From: Ahaetulla prasina
Lineage: Eukaryota > Chordata > Lepidosauria > Squamata > Colubridae
Assembly: GCF_028640845.1 (NCBI RefSeq)
Contig: NC_080542.1
Coordinates: 132,125,080-132,189,079 of the forward strand
Direction: 5' to 3'
Length of the DNA stretch: 64,000 nucleotides
Shown: piece after piece, positions 22,301 through 33,674 of the stretch
Position numbering within the stretch: the first letter of the stretch is position 1
Layout of the letters: each line of letters opens with the position of its first letter
Made by a program: the position numbers and the translations under genes
The notes under the pieces: generated by a model
Databases searched by the model: none
What the model saw: only the letters and a program-made list of their open reading frames with translations
What the model was told of the DNA's origin: nothing

Positions 22301-23029
22301 TATTCATGGATTCACTAACCAAGTTTTCTAGAAAAGTTGTATTGCAAAATACAGCAAAAAAGGTCTGATGAAAAAAGCATCAAAAGTAATAAGTATATAT
22401 AAATCCTCTTAAAGAAATAAATGCATTTCTAGTATATTAGTTTAAAACTAAAAGGCAAAATCTCACTTCACATTTGCTCACAGTGACCTTCTCCTGATTT
22501 CTAACAATGCCCTAGTCCTATGTAAACATTCACAATAAGTCAACCTGAGTTTTTTTTTCCTTTTGTTGATGAAATGAAATCCCACTTCACTCCTGAGCAA
22601 GATTCTCTTCCCTGAATGCTTCAGGCCTATGCAAATGAAATTACGGAGGCTCTGATTTCTGTGTTTCAGAGAAGTCAGAATTATGCCTTGTAGATATTAT
22701 TAGCTTTATTTGTGTCATGCTTATTTCCGTGTTTATTATTCTTGGATATTCTTCAAGAATCTGGCAATTTCAGAGAAACAATTGGTTGAATTTAGCATCC
22801 TCGATTACATTTGCAGGATATACAGCAAATACAGTACCTACTTAAACAGATATTAGTAATACTCAGATTAGAAGCTGCTCTCCCCCAAATTCAAAAAAGT
22901 AATGTAGTTTGCCTGTGGGGCAATTTGGTAATTAGGAGTTTCTTCCAGATCAATAGCATTGAACAAATCCAGATAAAAATACTGGGAAATTATTTTGAAT
23001 AAACTGCACAGTTATGGACTGTGTCAGCT
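22301..23029. other. No feature recognised
   Basis: AT-rich with short A-runs. The 63-residue frame at 22811 has no motif. Confidence 0.45.
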
Positions 23030-23410
23030 TTGGAAGCCATACTAGGCTGAAGGCTTCCACATGCTGCCACATTCTCCTCTGTGGGAAAGGAGGGGAGGAG
23101 CGTGGTAGTACAAGGGATGATTAGACATAAAAACATTTTTCCTGCTCGTCAAGGTCAGGTTGGGTTCACATCTGGAGAAGAAGTGGCTGGAATGATGCTT
23201 CGACATGGGACGGTTGAGGATTGAAGCATGTGACCGGCAGAGGGGTCATGAGGGTAGATATCTTGGGGTTTGTATTACTGAGGGAGGAACCGGAATCCCC
23301 AGTTTCGGTTTTCATCCAACTGTGCCAGTTTACCTATGCTAGTAAAATAACTTTGAAAGATGTTGGCTTCAGAGTCTTTTCTACAGGAGCGGCTTTCTGG
23401 AACATTGACA
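23030..23410 (+). mobile_element. LTR-like repeat, copy 2
   Basis: Starts TGTGTCAGCTTTGGAAGC and ends GGAACATTGACA, giving a 381-bp TG...CA unit related to 20406-20776. It is more complete at the 3' end than copy 1. No target duplication is visible. Confidence 0.45.
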
Positions 23411-23539
23411 GACTGGTTCTGAATATCTGTTAAGTTTAAACAACGCTAAGGAGGCTATTAAGTAACAGATTGAGGATGTGCAGTTTACAGTGTGAAGTCA
23501 GCTAAACCTCCAGGATGGATTGTTCTCTTAAGAAAAATC

Positions 23540-23937
23540 CAAGATATTATCCCGCAAATTAAGATGTTTTATACTCTGAATGTAGCCCCACCCACCTTCT
23601 CAAAGAGAGGTTTCAGAGGCTGAAAAGAGCATCAGAAATGAAGCTTCAGCAAAGAAGCCCCCAAACAGAGCTTCAGAAAAGAAGCCCCCAAATAGAGCTT
23701 CAGCGTTTTTTTGTTCTGAAGCTTTGTTTGTGAGCTTCTTTTCTGAAATTCTGTTTTGAAGGCTTTCAGAGGCAGCAAAAAAAGCAAAACAACAACAACA
23801 AAACCAAGGCACAGAGCTCACAACCAAGGAAATGATTGGGGGTATTCCGGGAGGCCAATCTACCTGCCAATCAGCTTTTTTCTTATTTTCCTCCCCAAAA
23901 AATAAGGTGCATCTTATACTCCAAAAAATACAGTACG
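23540..23937 (-). mobile_element. MITE family D (TATTTTT..GAGTATAAGA termini)
   Basis: The right end reads gtgcatcttatactcc then aaaaaatacagta, the complement of the left end of the copy at 44832. The interior shares ccaatcagct, cttccttggttgtgag (complement) and many copies of a CTTCTGAAGC-like inverted motif. The insertion site appears to be TA. The superfamily is uncertain. Confidence 0.6.
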
Positions 23938-24185
23938 TTAAATATTTCAGGGCTTCCTCCAGGGTCAGTCCAAAAATGTAAATTTAGCATCAACCTAGCC
24001 ATGCAAAAGCTTTGCCCTTGCAGATCAGAATTTGAATACTAAAACATAAAATATTACAATGCAAGTTTTATGCTTGTGCCTATAAAAACTTAAGAATTAA
24101 ATCCTAAGGACTAAAATGTTTGGCTGCCTCGCTGAGTTCTATTTTAGGGTGGGCATGAATGTGCCCGCATATGCATGCCTTTTCA

Positions 24186-24372
24186 TCATTGTTGACTCCT
24201 GGTAACTGCCTAGACATGTCCCTGGCAGGTTTTTTTGACAAAGGGTTCCTGGAAGTGATTTGCCCTTGCCTGATTCATTGCGTTGAGAGAAGTTACCTGG
24301 CTCTGTGGCTAAGGTAGGATTGGCACTTTTGGCTTTTAGCCTGGTGCCATCACAAACTGGCCCTGAGTTTTT
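24186..24372 (-). mobile_element. Sauria-type SINE fragment
   Basis: The reverse strand holds agtttgtgatggcaccaggc (decayed tRNA-head region), then phrases of the squamate SINE body ending ccaggagtcaacaatg. Box A and box B are too degraded to score. Confidence 0.45.
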
Positions 24373-24543
24373 GGTTAACAGAAAACTAAAAATGACCTAA
24401 ACATGTTCCAACATGTGTTTATTCAAATTCTGTTTCAATGTATTTATTTTATTTTATGTCCTACTTTATCTATGGAGTCTGTCTTAAGACTGTAATAATG
24501 TTCAACAATAATGTTGAAACACTAAAATTGATATCCTCTAAAC

Positions 24544-24877
24544 CAGGAGTGTCAAACTGAAGGCCCAGGGGCTGGAAGCAGCCCACGGAGTGCTTAAATC
24601 TGGCCCATGGGGCTGCCCTGGAAACAGTGAAGGACCGGCCCATGGTGCCTCTGCTACACCCTCCCTCTGTTTTAGCCGACAGAGGTTTGTAGGTGACCAT
24701 CGCAGACGAAAATGGAGCTCGGGAACCCGTTTTTGCTGGCAGACGTACTCGGGCCACCACAGGTGCCCTCGACATGAGCGATTTGAGCTGGACACATCCC
24801 CTGGCCATGCCCCCCAGCCCCCTGAGGTCAAGCACAATCCTGATGCAGCCCTCAATGAAATCGAGTTTAACACCCTG
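24544..24877 (+). mobile_element. hAT MITE, 334 bp
   Basis: The left end is CAGGAGTGTCAAACT and the right end GAGTTTAACACCCTG, which are inverted copies. The subterminal phrases aaggcccaggggctgg and gcggcccatgg-like blocks are typical of Charlie-type hAT MITEs. I see no convincing 8-bp target duplication. The GC-rich interior produces overlapping frames on both strands that are not genes. Confidence 0.75.
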
Positions 24878-24963
24878 TGGATGTTACCTAGTCTGGTAAT
24901 GAAATTTTCAGAAACCAGTCCACAAGCTTGGAGAATGAACCTTCATCCTCAAACAGAGATGGA

Positions 24964-25020
24964 GATGGAGCTAGGATAGTGTAGTGGTTAAGCGCTGGTC
25001 TAAGGACAGGTAGACCAGAA
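24964..25020 (+). mobile_element. SINE tRNA-head-like fragment
   Basis: Reads gctaggatagtgtagtggtt then aagcgctggtct, resembling a SINE box A region. There is no recognisable body. Confidence 0.35.
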
Positions 25021-26186
25021 GACAGCTAAGGTCACTGATATTCTCTCATTTGAAATTAGCATTAGGATTTCCAACAAGCTGGCTGAAAATCAAAATCTCT
25101 CATTGCCTCAGGCAAAAAAAAAAAAAAAGGTTCTGATAAGCTTCTTTTAAAATAAGAACTAGGCAATAGTATCGCAACTAAGTTAAAAACAATAAATAAA
25201 AATTCAGATAGATATAGATATCAGTCTTGCACTTTAAATATTCTGATTTTTTTCACACCAGTATTCATTCAGCTTGGTCAGCTTTTGACATAGGCCAGAC
25301 CAGGAAACAGCTCCCACAAGAAATATTAGAGCTAAATTATACTGCTGTAGGTTATAGAAACAGGATCTTGAAAGCCTGGTCACATTCCCTACCCCTATTC
25401 TAAAAAGAGTTTTTCATGTTTTAAATCACTTTAAAAAGTCAAGTTAAGCAACCTTACATTTTTTCCCCCCTCAGGCTTTGTTTTCTTGTACTGAGTTTAT
25501 GATTTGGTCTACAGTGGTTTCATCTTCAAGCTCATCTGTGTTCCTGTATAAATTCAGTGTTGAAAGAAAACTGGTTTTCAATATTGATTCTGAAGATAAT
25601 TCAGATCAGATTTTTACGCGAGATGGGTAATGTCCCTGTACCTTCTTGGGCAAGGAATATTTGAGAATAACCTGTACAAAAATCATTGATTTATTGTACC
25701 AAAATCTCTACTGCGATCTTTCTTCTCGCCCACTCCAGCCTTCCCCTCAGCTTCTCGTGCCAATTCATTTCTGTTACATTCCATGAGATCATCTGCAAAT
25801 GTGTTAGAGGCAACTCTTAGGCATGCAACATAAAGAGGTTGTATTAATATTGGTTATATTATGGTGGCTTAAAAGGAGATACTTTCAGAATGTTGATCAT
25901 GTGAAAGCTTTGTTAAGATCTGGTTTATAAAGTTGGTCCCGATAAGAAGCCCAGCAGAAGCTTCAAAGAATTTTTGTATATAATGACTTTGAAAAACTCA
26001 GTTCCACTCCTCACTTTCTCTGTAAATTGACAGTCTCTAGTTTTCTCTAAAGGATGTTTTCTCCCTTTTTTAATGTAAGAGAAAGATATCTCTCAGGGTT
26101 CCATCGATTCAATGAGGAGAAAAGTCCCATATCAATAAAAAAAAGGGGGGACTGTTTTTCCTTTGTTCACATCTGGTGTGCTTGCC
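25021..26186. other. No feature recognised
   Basis: AT-rich DNA with no repeat or frame that I can support. Confidence 0.5.
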
Positions 26187-26454
26187 CTTGTATTTTTTTT
26201 TTATTTACATTTATATCCCGCCCTTCTCCGAAGACTCAGGGCGGCTTACAGTGTATAAGGCAATAGTCTCATTCTATTTGTATATTTTACAAAGTCAACT
26301 TATTGCTCCCCCAACAATCTGGGTCCTCATTTTACCTACCTTATAAAGGATGGAAGGCTGAGTCAACCTTGGGCCGGGCTTGAACCTGCAGTAATTGCAG
26401 GCTGCTGTGTTCTAATAACAGGCTTCTTACCAGCCTGAGCTACCACGGCCCTTC
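26187..26454 (-). mobile_element. tRNA-derived SINE family 1, full-length
   Basis: Reverse-strand reading gives gggccgtggtagctcaggct with a box A-like tagctcaggctggtaag and a box B-like ggttcaagccc. The body follows (ccatcctttataaggtagg, gaggacccagattgttgg) and the tail is gccctgagtcttcggagaag, ggcgggatataaatgtaaat and an A-run. The tail matches the 3' end of the L2 element at 33377-33412. Other copies are at 43735, 46430 and 54505. Confidence 0.85.
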
Positions 26455-26530
26455 CCTTCCCTTCCCTTCCCTCTCCTCCCTTCCCTTCCCCTTCCTTCCC
26501 CTCCCCTCCCTCCCTTCCCCTCCCCTCCCC
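26453..26530. repeat. (CCTTCC)n-like polypyrimidine tract
   Basis: Starts at the SINE head and leads into the first 1.1-kb unit. The same class of tract separates the later units. Confidence 0.9.
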
Positions 26531-29500
26531 ATCAATATGGGTTTGTGACTCCTTTCTCTATTTAACAAAAATATATCCAGTTAAACTAAGCATTCAAATT
26601 TCAGTTTAACAGATGTATCCTTTTTTAGATGCTGAAAGATCAAATAAGAGTAATATAGTTACTCTTTCTTATTGTCTTCTTGTATTTCATGTTTTAAATC
26701 ATTTTAAAAGTTCCTGGGAGGAAGGAGGAGGAGGACCAACAACAGCAGCAGCATATTGAGGATTGGGATTTAGAAATGTTTGTTACTCCCAAAAAAGGTT
26801 TACTACTTTTACCAGTCTGCTGAAGATTATAGCATCCTTTATTTTTCCTTGTTCTTATGATAGTGGCAAAACCGTTCCATGCAGAATTTTAGACACGTCA
26901 TCAGGCAGTATTTCCAAGTTTATCTAATTTGATCTTAATGGATTGTAAAATGTGACATCTGGGTTACAGTCTCCAGAGATTTTTTTTTTAATGGCAGCTT
27001 GTATTGGTGGTCAGAGGAAGGAATACTTTAACCCTTTGCCCTGGGTATTTTTTGTAATTACATTTGGTCTTCTCATGCTGAGGGACAGGGATGAGGCAAT
27101 AAAACTTTAGTGGTGACATAAATTAAGAAAATTGTTTGGAGGGAAAGGATAAGAATCAATTCCCTTGTCTTGTTCCACAGTTCCCATCTGAATTCCCCCT
27201 ACCATGTTTCCAGTTAAATGTTTTATTTCACATATAATCCTTTAGAGATAATAAAGCCAAAGGGCTTCATGTGCTGCATGTGTATGTAATGAAGAGTTTA
27301 ATTTTTTTATTCAGTATTTTTAATAAATAAATAAATAAATAAAACAACTCTTTAATAACATTACATTTTAAACAGGGTTTTGTTTTCTTGGTCTCAGCTG
27401 GTGTCTTTGTATATTATTTTGATATAAGGAACTATTGTGAGAAACCATGCTGTAGGAAAAAATATTGGTTTGTGCTTTGTTGTTTACCTTTTAAATTCAG
27501 TGTTAGACTTAAAACCTGGAGCAATTCATTCTGACTGCCATTCTCTTCAGAAGAATCCTTCCCTTCCCTCTCCTCCCTTCCCTCTCCTCCTTCCTTCCTT
27601 CCCTTCCTCTCCTCCTTCCCTCCCTCCCCATCAATATGGGTTTGTGACTCCTTTCTCTATTTAACAAAAATATATCCAGTTAAACTAAGCATTCAAATTT
27701 CAGTTTAACAGATGTATCCTTTTTTAGATGCTGAAAGATCAAATAAGAGTAATATAGTTACTCTTTATTATTGTCTTCTTGTATTTCATGTTTTAAATCA
27801 TTTTAAAAGTTCCTGGGAGGAAGGTGGAGGAGGACCAACAACAGCAGCATATTGAGGATTGGGATTTAGAAATGTTTGTTACTCCCAAAAAAGGTTTACT
27901 ACTTTTACCAGTCTGCTGAAGATTATAGCATCCTTTATTTTTCCTTGTTCTTATGATAGTGGCAAAACCGTTCCATGCAGAATTTTAGACACGTCATCAG
28001 GCAGTATTTCCAAGTTTATCTAATTTGATTTTAATGGATTGTAAAATGTGACATCTGGGTTACAGTCTCCAGAGATTTTTTTTTTAATGGCAGCTTGTAT
28101 TGGTGGTCAGAGGAAGGAATACTTTAACCCTTTGCCCTGGGTATTTTTTGTAATTACATTTGGTCTTCTCATGCTGAGGGACAGGGATGAGGCAATAAAA
28201 TTTTAGTGGTGACATAAATTAAGAAAATTGTTTGGAGGGAAAGGATAAGAATCAATTCCCTTGTCTTGTTCCACAGTTCCCATCTGAATTCCCCCTACCA
28301 TGTTTCCAGTTAAATGTTTTATTTCACATATAATCCTTTAGAGATAATAAAGCCAAAGGGCTTCATGTGCTGCATGTGTATGTAATGAAGAGTTTAATTT
28401 TTTTATTCAGTATTTTTAATAAATAAATAAATAAATAAAACAACTCTTTAATAACATTACATTTTAAACAGGGTTTTGTTTTCTTGGTCTCAGCTGGTGT
28501 CTTTGTATATTATTTTGATATAAGGAACTATTGTGAGAAACCATGCTGTAGGAAAAAATATTGGTTTGTGCTTTGTTGTTTACCTTTTAAATTCAGTGTT
28601 AGACTTAAAGCCTGGAGCAATTCATTCTGACTGCCATTCTCTTCAGAAGAATCCTTCCTTCCTTCCTTCCTCTCCTCCTTCCTTCCCTCCCTTCCCTCCC
28701 TCCCTCCTCCTTCCCTCCCTCCCCATCAATATGGGTTTGTGACTCCTTTCTCTATTTAACAAAATATATCCAGTTAAACTAAGCATTCAAATTTCAGTTT
28801 AACAGATGTATCCTTTTAGATGCTGAAAGATCAAATAAGAGTAATATAGTTACTCTTTCTTATTGTCTTCTTGTATTTCATGTTTTAAATCATTTTAAAA
28901 GTTCCTGGGAGGAAGGAGGAGGAGGACCAACAGCAGCAGCATATTGAGGATTGGGATTTAGAAATGTTTGTTACTCCCAAAAAAGGTTTACTACTTTTAC
29001 CAGTCTGCTGAAGATTATAGCATCCTTTATTTTTCCTTGTTCTTATGATAGTGGCAAAACCGTTCCATGCAGAATTTTAGACACGTCATCAGGCAGTATT
29101 TCCAAGTTTATCTAATTTGATCTTAATGGATTGTAAAATGTGACATCTGGGTTACAGTCTCCAGAGATTTTTTTTTTAATGGCAGCTTGTATTGGTGGTC
29201 AGAGGAAGGAATACTTTAACCCTTTGCCCTGGGTATTTTTTGTAATTACATTTGGTCTTCTCATGCTGAGGGACAGGGATGAGGCAATAAAACTTTAGTG
29301 GTGACATAAATTAAGAAAATTGTTTGGAGGAAAGGATAAGAATCAATTCCCTTGTCTTGTTCCACAGTTCCCATCTGAATTCCCCCTACCATGTTTCCAG
29401 TTAAATGTTTTATTTCACATATAATCCTTTAGAGATAATAAAGCCAAAGGGCTTCATGTGCTGCATGTGTATGTAATGAAGAGTTTAATTTTTTTATTCA

Positions 29501-29946
29501 GTATTTTTAATAAATAAATAAATAAATAAAACAACTCTTTAATAACATTACATTTTAAACAGGGTTTTGTTTTCTTGGTCTCAGCTGGTGTCTTTGTATA
29601 TTATTTTGATATAAGGAACTATTGTGAGAAACCATGCTGTAGGAAAAAATATTGGTTTGTGCTTTGTTGTTTACCTTTTAAATTCAGTGTTAGACTTAAA
29701 GCCTGGAGCAATTCATTCTGACTGCCATTCTCTTCAGAAGAATCCTTCCCTTCCCTCACCTCCCTCTCCTCCCTTCCCTTCCCCTCCCTTCCCCTCCCCT
29801 CCCCTCCCCTCCCTTCCCCTCCCCTCCCCATCAATATGGGTTTGTGACTCCTTTCTCTATTTAACAAAAATATATCCAGTTAAACTGAGCATTCAAATTT
29901 CAGTTTAACAGATGTATCCTTTTTTAGATGCTGAAAGATCAAATAA
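26531..29946. repeat. Tandem repeat of a 1.1-kb unit, about 3.1 copies
   Basis: Units start at 26531, 27630, 28725 and 29830 with atcaatatgggtttgtgact. The spacing is 1099, 1095 and 1105 bp. The last copy stops at about 29946 after 117 bp. Each unit ends in a CT tract of different length and pattern (27558-27629, 28653-28724, 29743-29829). Differences between units are few, for example tctttctt/tctttatt, gatcttaat/gattttaat and two or three cagcag repeats. The unit also contains an (ATAA)n run. A short frame starting MRNHAVGKNIG recurs in each unit but merely repeats with the DNA. The unit's own identity is unknown. Confidence 0.95.
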
Positions 29947-30351
29947 TTTCCCCCTCCCTGTTCTCAGATCTAAAAAGCATTGCTTTGATTGCACATTTTA
30001 CTTGAAGTTGGTCAGCTTAACAATTCTGAGCCTGTTCCATGTTGCGTTGGTGAAAAAAAACCCACTTTGGTTTCTTTTAAAGCTGATATGATTTTGTAAG
30101 CATAGTTTTCTTGAAATTCCAATTTACTCTGGATTCCAATTACTTGATTTGTAATTTTGAACCTTAGCCTCTGAAATGCCATTCTTTTGCTTTCCTTTTC
30201 CACAGAAAATAAATAAAATAGACTTGAATTTGATTTTTAAAAAATAACTTAAATGACATACTGAAATTCATGGCTTGCAAATCCTTACACATAGCTGAAT
30301 TTTGTGTTGCCTGTCATAAATTAAACTGGATTTTAATGTTAATATTGTTAG
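29947..30351. other. No feature recognised
   Basis: AT-rich DNA between the tandem repeat and the split SINE. Confidence 0.5.
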
Positions 30352-30436
30352 CAGAGAGGGTGAGGTGGCTCGGCTGTTAAAGACACTGAGTTTTCAGCTG
30401 GAGAACTGACAGCTCAGGTTCGTGACCTGAGTACGC
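30352..30436 (+). mobile_element. SINE family 3, 5' (tRNA-like) half
   Basis: Reads gaggtggctcggctgttaaa, with a box A-like tggctcggctgttaaag, and a box B-like aggttcgtgacc near 30416. This is the head of a squamate SINE whose 3' half resumes at 33447, beyond the L2 insertion. It is not a functional tRNA gene: the anticodon arm and acceptor do not pair. Confidence 0.65.
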
Positions 30437-33434
30437 ACTCGCTGTTTGAGAGCGATTGCGCGCTCCGGCCCCTCAGACTTTTCCCGTTCCCCAAGTGGCC
30501 AGTATCCCCAGGGCTTGGACCTTCGGCTGATGTTGTGCAATGCTAGGTCCGTAGTGAATAAAGCCCCCCCGATTTATGATCTTATACGGGGGGGGGGGGC
30601 TGCGGACCTTATGGGCATTTCGGAGACTTGGTTGGGCATTGAAGGGGGGGTTCCCCTTGTGGAGATGTGCCCACCGGGTTTCCGGGCATTTCATCAGCCG
30701 AGGGCCCAAGGTAGGGGTGGAGGGGTGGCGGTGGTTATTAGAGAGAGTCTGGAGCCGATGGAGGCCACTGTTCCTCAGATAGCCGGTTGTGAATCCCTTT
30801 ACGTGAAGTGGGGGCATAGGATGCAGGTGGGCTTGTTGATCACGTACCTGGCTCCTTGCTGCGTGGCAACAGCCCTGCCCGAGTTGCTGGAGTTGATAGC
30901 CAGGATGGCAGTTGATACCCCTAGGCTTATGGTCATGGGGGATTTCAACTTGCCATCAGCCGGTGTGTCGTCGACGGCGGCTCGGGAGTTCATGGCCTCC
31001 ATGATGGCCATGGACCTGACCCAACTAATTGACGGCCCCACCCACGTCGGGGGAAGCACACTGGATCTGATTTTTGTCTCTGGACAGTGGTTGAGTGATC
31101 TGGAAGTACGAGAATTAGTCATTGAACCTTTATCATGGTCAGACCACTCTCTCCTTCGTCTGGACTTTGGACCGCTGCTCCACACCGCAGGGAGACGGGA
31201 CCAATAGTTGGTTCCATCCCAGGCGACTGATGGACCCTGAGAGGTTCCTGATGGAGCTTGGGCCGCTCCCTGGCGATCTGGCCCATGGCTCGGCCGAGGA
31301 GCTTGTTGCGGCCTGGGAACCGTGTCGTGCCTTTGCAGCTTCTGACTTGGCATAGGTCTCAACCAGCTCCTTGGTTTTCCGAGGAGCTGAGGGAGATTAA
31401 ACGCCGGAGAAGACGCCTAGAGAGCGCGTGGAGGTCCAGCCATTCTGAACCTGACCGAACACTAGTTAGGTCTTTTACTCAGACCTATCTAGTGGCATTG
31501 AGGGAGGCCAAGCGGGCCTATGTCTCTACCCTCATTGCGTCAGCAGAGAACCGCCCAGCCTCCCTGTTTAGGGTGACTCACTCCCTCCTTCACCAGGAGG
31601 GTTGCGATGACCCCTTACAGAGTTGTGCTGAGGATTTCAGCAGGTATCTGTTTGACAAAATCGCTCAGCTTCGGGATGGTTTGGACCAAAATTGGGTAGT
31701 TTCGGGCCAGGTGACAGAGGCTAGACTTGTTGAGACCATCTGGGAGGGGTTTGACCCTGTGGCTCCTGAGGACATGGACAGGTTGCTGGGGCGGCTGAAT
31801 GCCACCACATGTTTATTGGACCTGTGTCCCTCCTGGTTGGTGCTGGCCACCCGGGAGGTTATACGAGGCTGGCTCCAGGGGATTGTTAACGCTTCTTTGA
31901 GGGAGGGTGTTATCCCCACCACCTTCCCTGGACCCAGCTGTTTTGAGTAACTATCGTCCAGTCTCCAACCTTCGCTTTGTGGTGGCACACAGAGTGTGGT
32001 GGCACACCAGTTACCCCAGTACCTGGATGAATCTGTCTATCTAGACCCGTTCCAGTCCGGTTTCCGACCCAGGTACAGCACGGAGATAGCTTTGGTCGCA
32101 TTGGTGGATGACCTCTGGAGGGCCCGGGATAGGGGTTATTTCTCTGCCCTGGTTCTCCTTGATCTCTCAGCGGCTTTTGATACCATCGACCATGGTATCC
32201 TGCTGCGGCGGTTGGGGGGATTGGGTGTGGGAGGCACCGTGTTTCGGTGGTTCTCATCCTATCTCTCCGACCAATCGCAGACAGTGTTGGCAGGAGGGCA
32301 GAGGTCGACCTCGAGGCGCCTCCTTTGTGGGGTGCCACAGGGGTCGGTTCTCTCGCCTATCCTATTCAACATCTATATGAAGCCACTGGGCGAGGTCATC
32401 AGTGGTTTTGGGGTGAGTTATCAACTGTACGCGGATGACACCCAGCTGTACATTTCCACCCCTGACCACCCCAATGTAGCTGTTGAAGTGTTGTCTTGGT
32501 GTTTGGAGGCCGTACGGGTCTGGATGGGGAGAAAGAGGCTCAAGCTCAACCCCTCCAAGATTGAGTGGCTGTGGATGCCGGCATCCCGGTACAGTCACTG
32601 GCCCCAATGGAGAGGGTGCGCAATCTGGGGGTTCTCCTGGATGGACGGTTGTCTTTTGAAGATCACTTGGCGACCGTCTCCAGGAGAGCTTTTTACCAGG
32701 TTCGCCTGGTCCGCCAGTTGCACCCCTTTCTAGACCGGGATGCCTTATGCACGGTCACTCACGCCCTCGTCACTTCTCACCTGGACTACTGTAAAGCTCT
32801 CTACATGGGGCTCCCCTTGAGGTGCACCCGGAGACTTCAGTTAGTTCAGAATGCAGCCGCGCGGGTGATAGAGGGAGCCACTCGTGGCTCCCATATAACA
32901 CCGATCCTGCGCAGGCTGCACTGGCTACCTGTGGTTTTCCGAGTGCACTTCAAGGTGTTGGTTACCACCTTTAAAGCGCTCCATGGCATAGGACCAGGAT
33001 ATCTTCAGGACCGCCTTCTGTTACCACATGCCTCCCACCGGCCGGTACGCTCCCATAGAGAGGGTCTTCTCAGGGTGCCGTCAGCCAAACAGTGTAGGCT
33101 GGCGACCCCCAGGGGGAGAGCCTTCTCTGTGGGGGCACCTACCCTCTGGAATGAGCTTCCCCCAGGACTTCGACAACTTCCTGACCTCCGGACCTTTCGC
33201 TGCAAGCTTAAAACATATCTATTCTTCCGAGCAGGACTGGCTTAATAGGGTTTTTAAACATGGATTTTATTGGGGTTTATTTTATATTTTGTATTGTATT
33301 TTAAATTTAGGCTTTATTGAATAAATTTTTTTAAATAGTGTTTTTATTGTAATATATTGTATTATTTTATCTGCCTGTTCACCGCCCTGAGTCCTTCGGG
33401 AGAAGGGCAGTATAAAAATTAAATTATTATTATT
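30437..33434 (+). pseudogene. L2-type LINE ORF2: AP endonuclease and reverse transcriptase, near full length
   Basis: This is a non-LTR retrotransposon protein that would nick DNA and copy its own RNA into the nick. The endonuclease frame (30446-31207) shows [34 protein letters not shown] and [10 protein letters not shown], all expected of the APE-like domain. The linker follows in two frames (31122-31355, 31258-31950). The reverse transcriptase (31996-32733) has [46 protein letters not shown] and the catalytic YADDTQLY at 32428-32451. The C-terminal part (32565-33245) includes RNLGVLLDGRLSFEDH and LDYCKALY. A stop at 31206 and about three frameshifts kill it. No ORF1 is visible. The 3' tail is gccctgagtccttcgggaga, ttaaa and (ATT)n. 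Confidence 0.93.
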
Positions 33435-33446
33435 ATTATTATTATT

Positions 33447-33655
33447 ATCCATACAATGGGGTGAAAGAATGCAAATGTGAGTAAATAAACAGGTACCACT
33501 TCAGTGGGAAGGTAACAGCATTCTGTGTGCTTTTGGCATATAGCCATACTGGCTGCATGATCACATGAAATTGTCTTTGGACAACGCTGGCCAAAAACTG
33601 AAGATGAGCACCATGCTGGAATATGACTAACAGAGGCACCTGTACCTTTTCATTG
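33447..33655 (+). mobile_element. SINE family 3, 3' half
   Basis: Continues the SINE begun at 30352: catacaatggggtga, gcaaatgtgagtaaata, aggtaccacttcagtggg, aaggtaacagcattctgtg and a terminal ggcacctgtaccttt. About 50 bp of the usual middle is missing after ggggtga. Confidence 0.65.
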
Positions 33656-33674
33656 ATAATGAAGGTAACCAACA

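Noticed and set aside
24470..24979. Overlapping GC-rich frames on both strands as a possible gene
   Set aside because: They lie within a hAT MITE with inverted ends, and codons change phase without any conserved motif.
27437..29908. A frame starting MRNHAVGKNIG found three times, suggesting a repeated gene
   Set aside because: It repeats only because the 1.1-kb DNA unit repeats. Its end runs into the CT tract and differs in each copy, and it has no recognisable domain.
30352..30436. Possible tRNA gene (box A and box B)
   Set aside because: It belongs to a SINE whose tail resumes at 33447, and a cloverleaf with paired acceptor and anticodon stems cannot be drawn.
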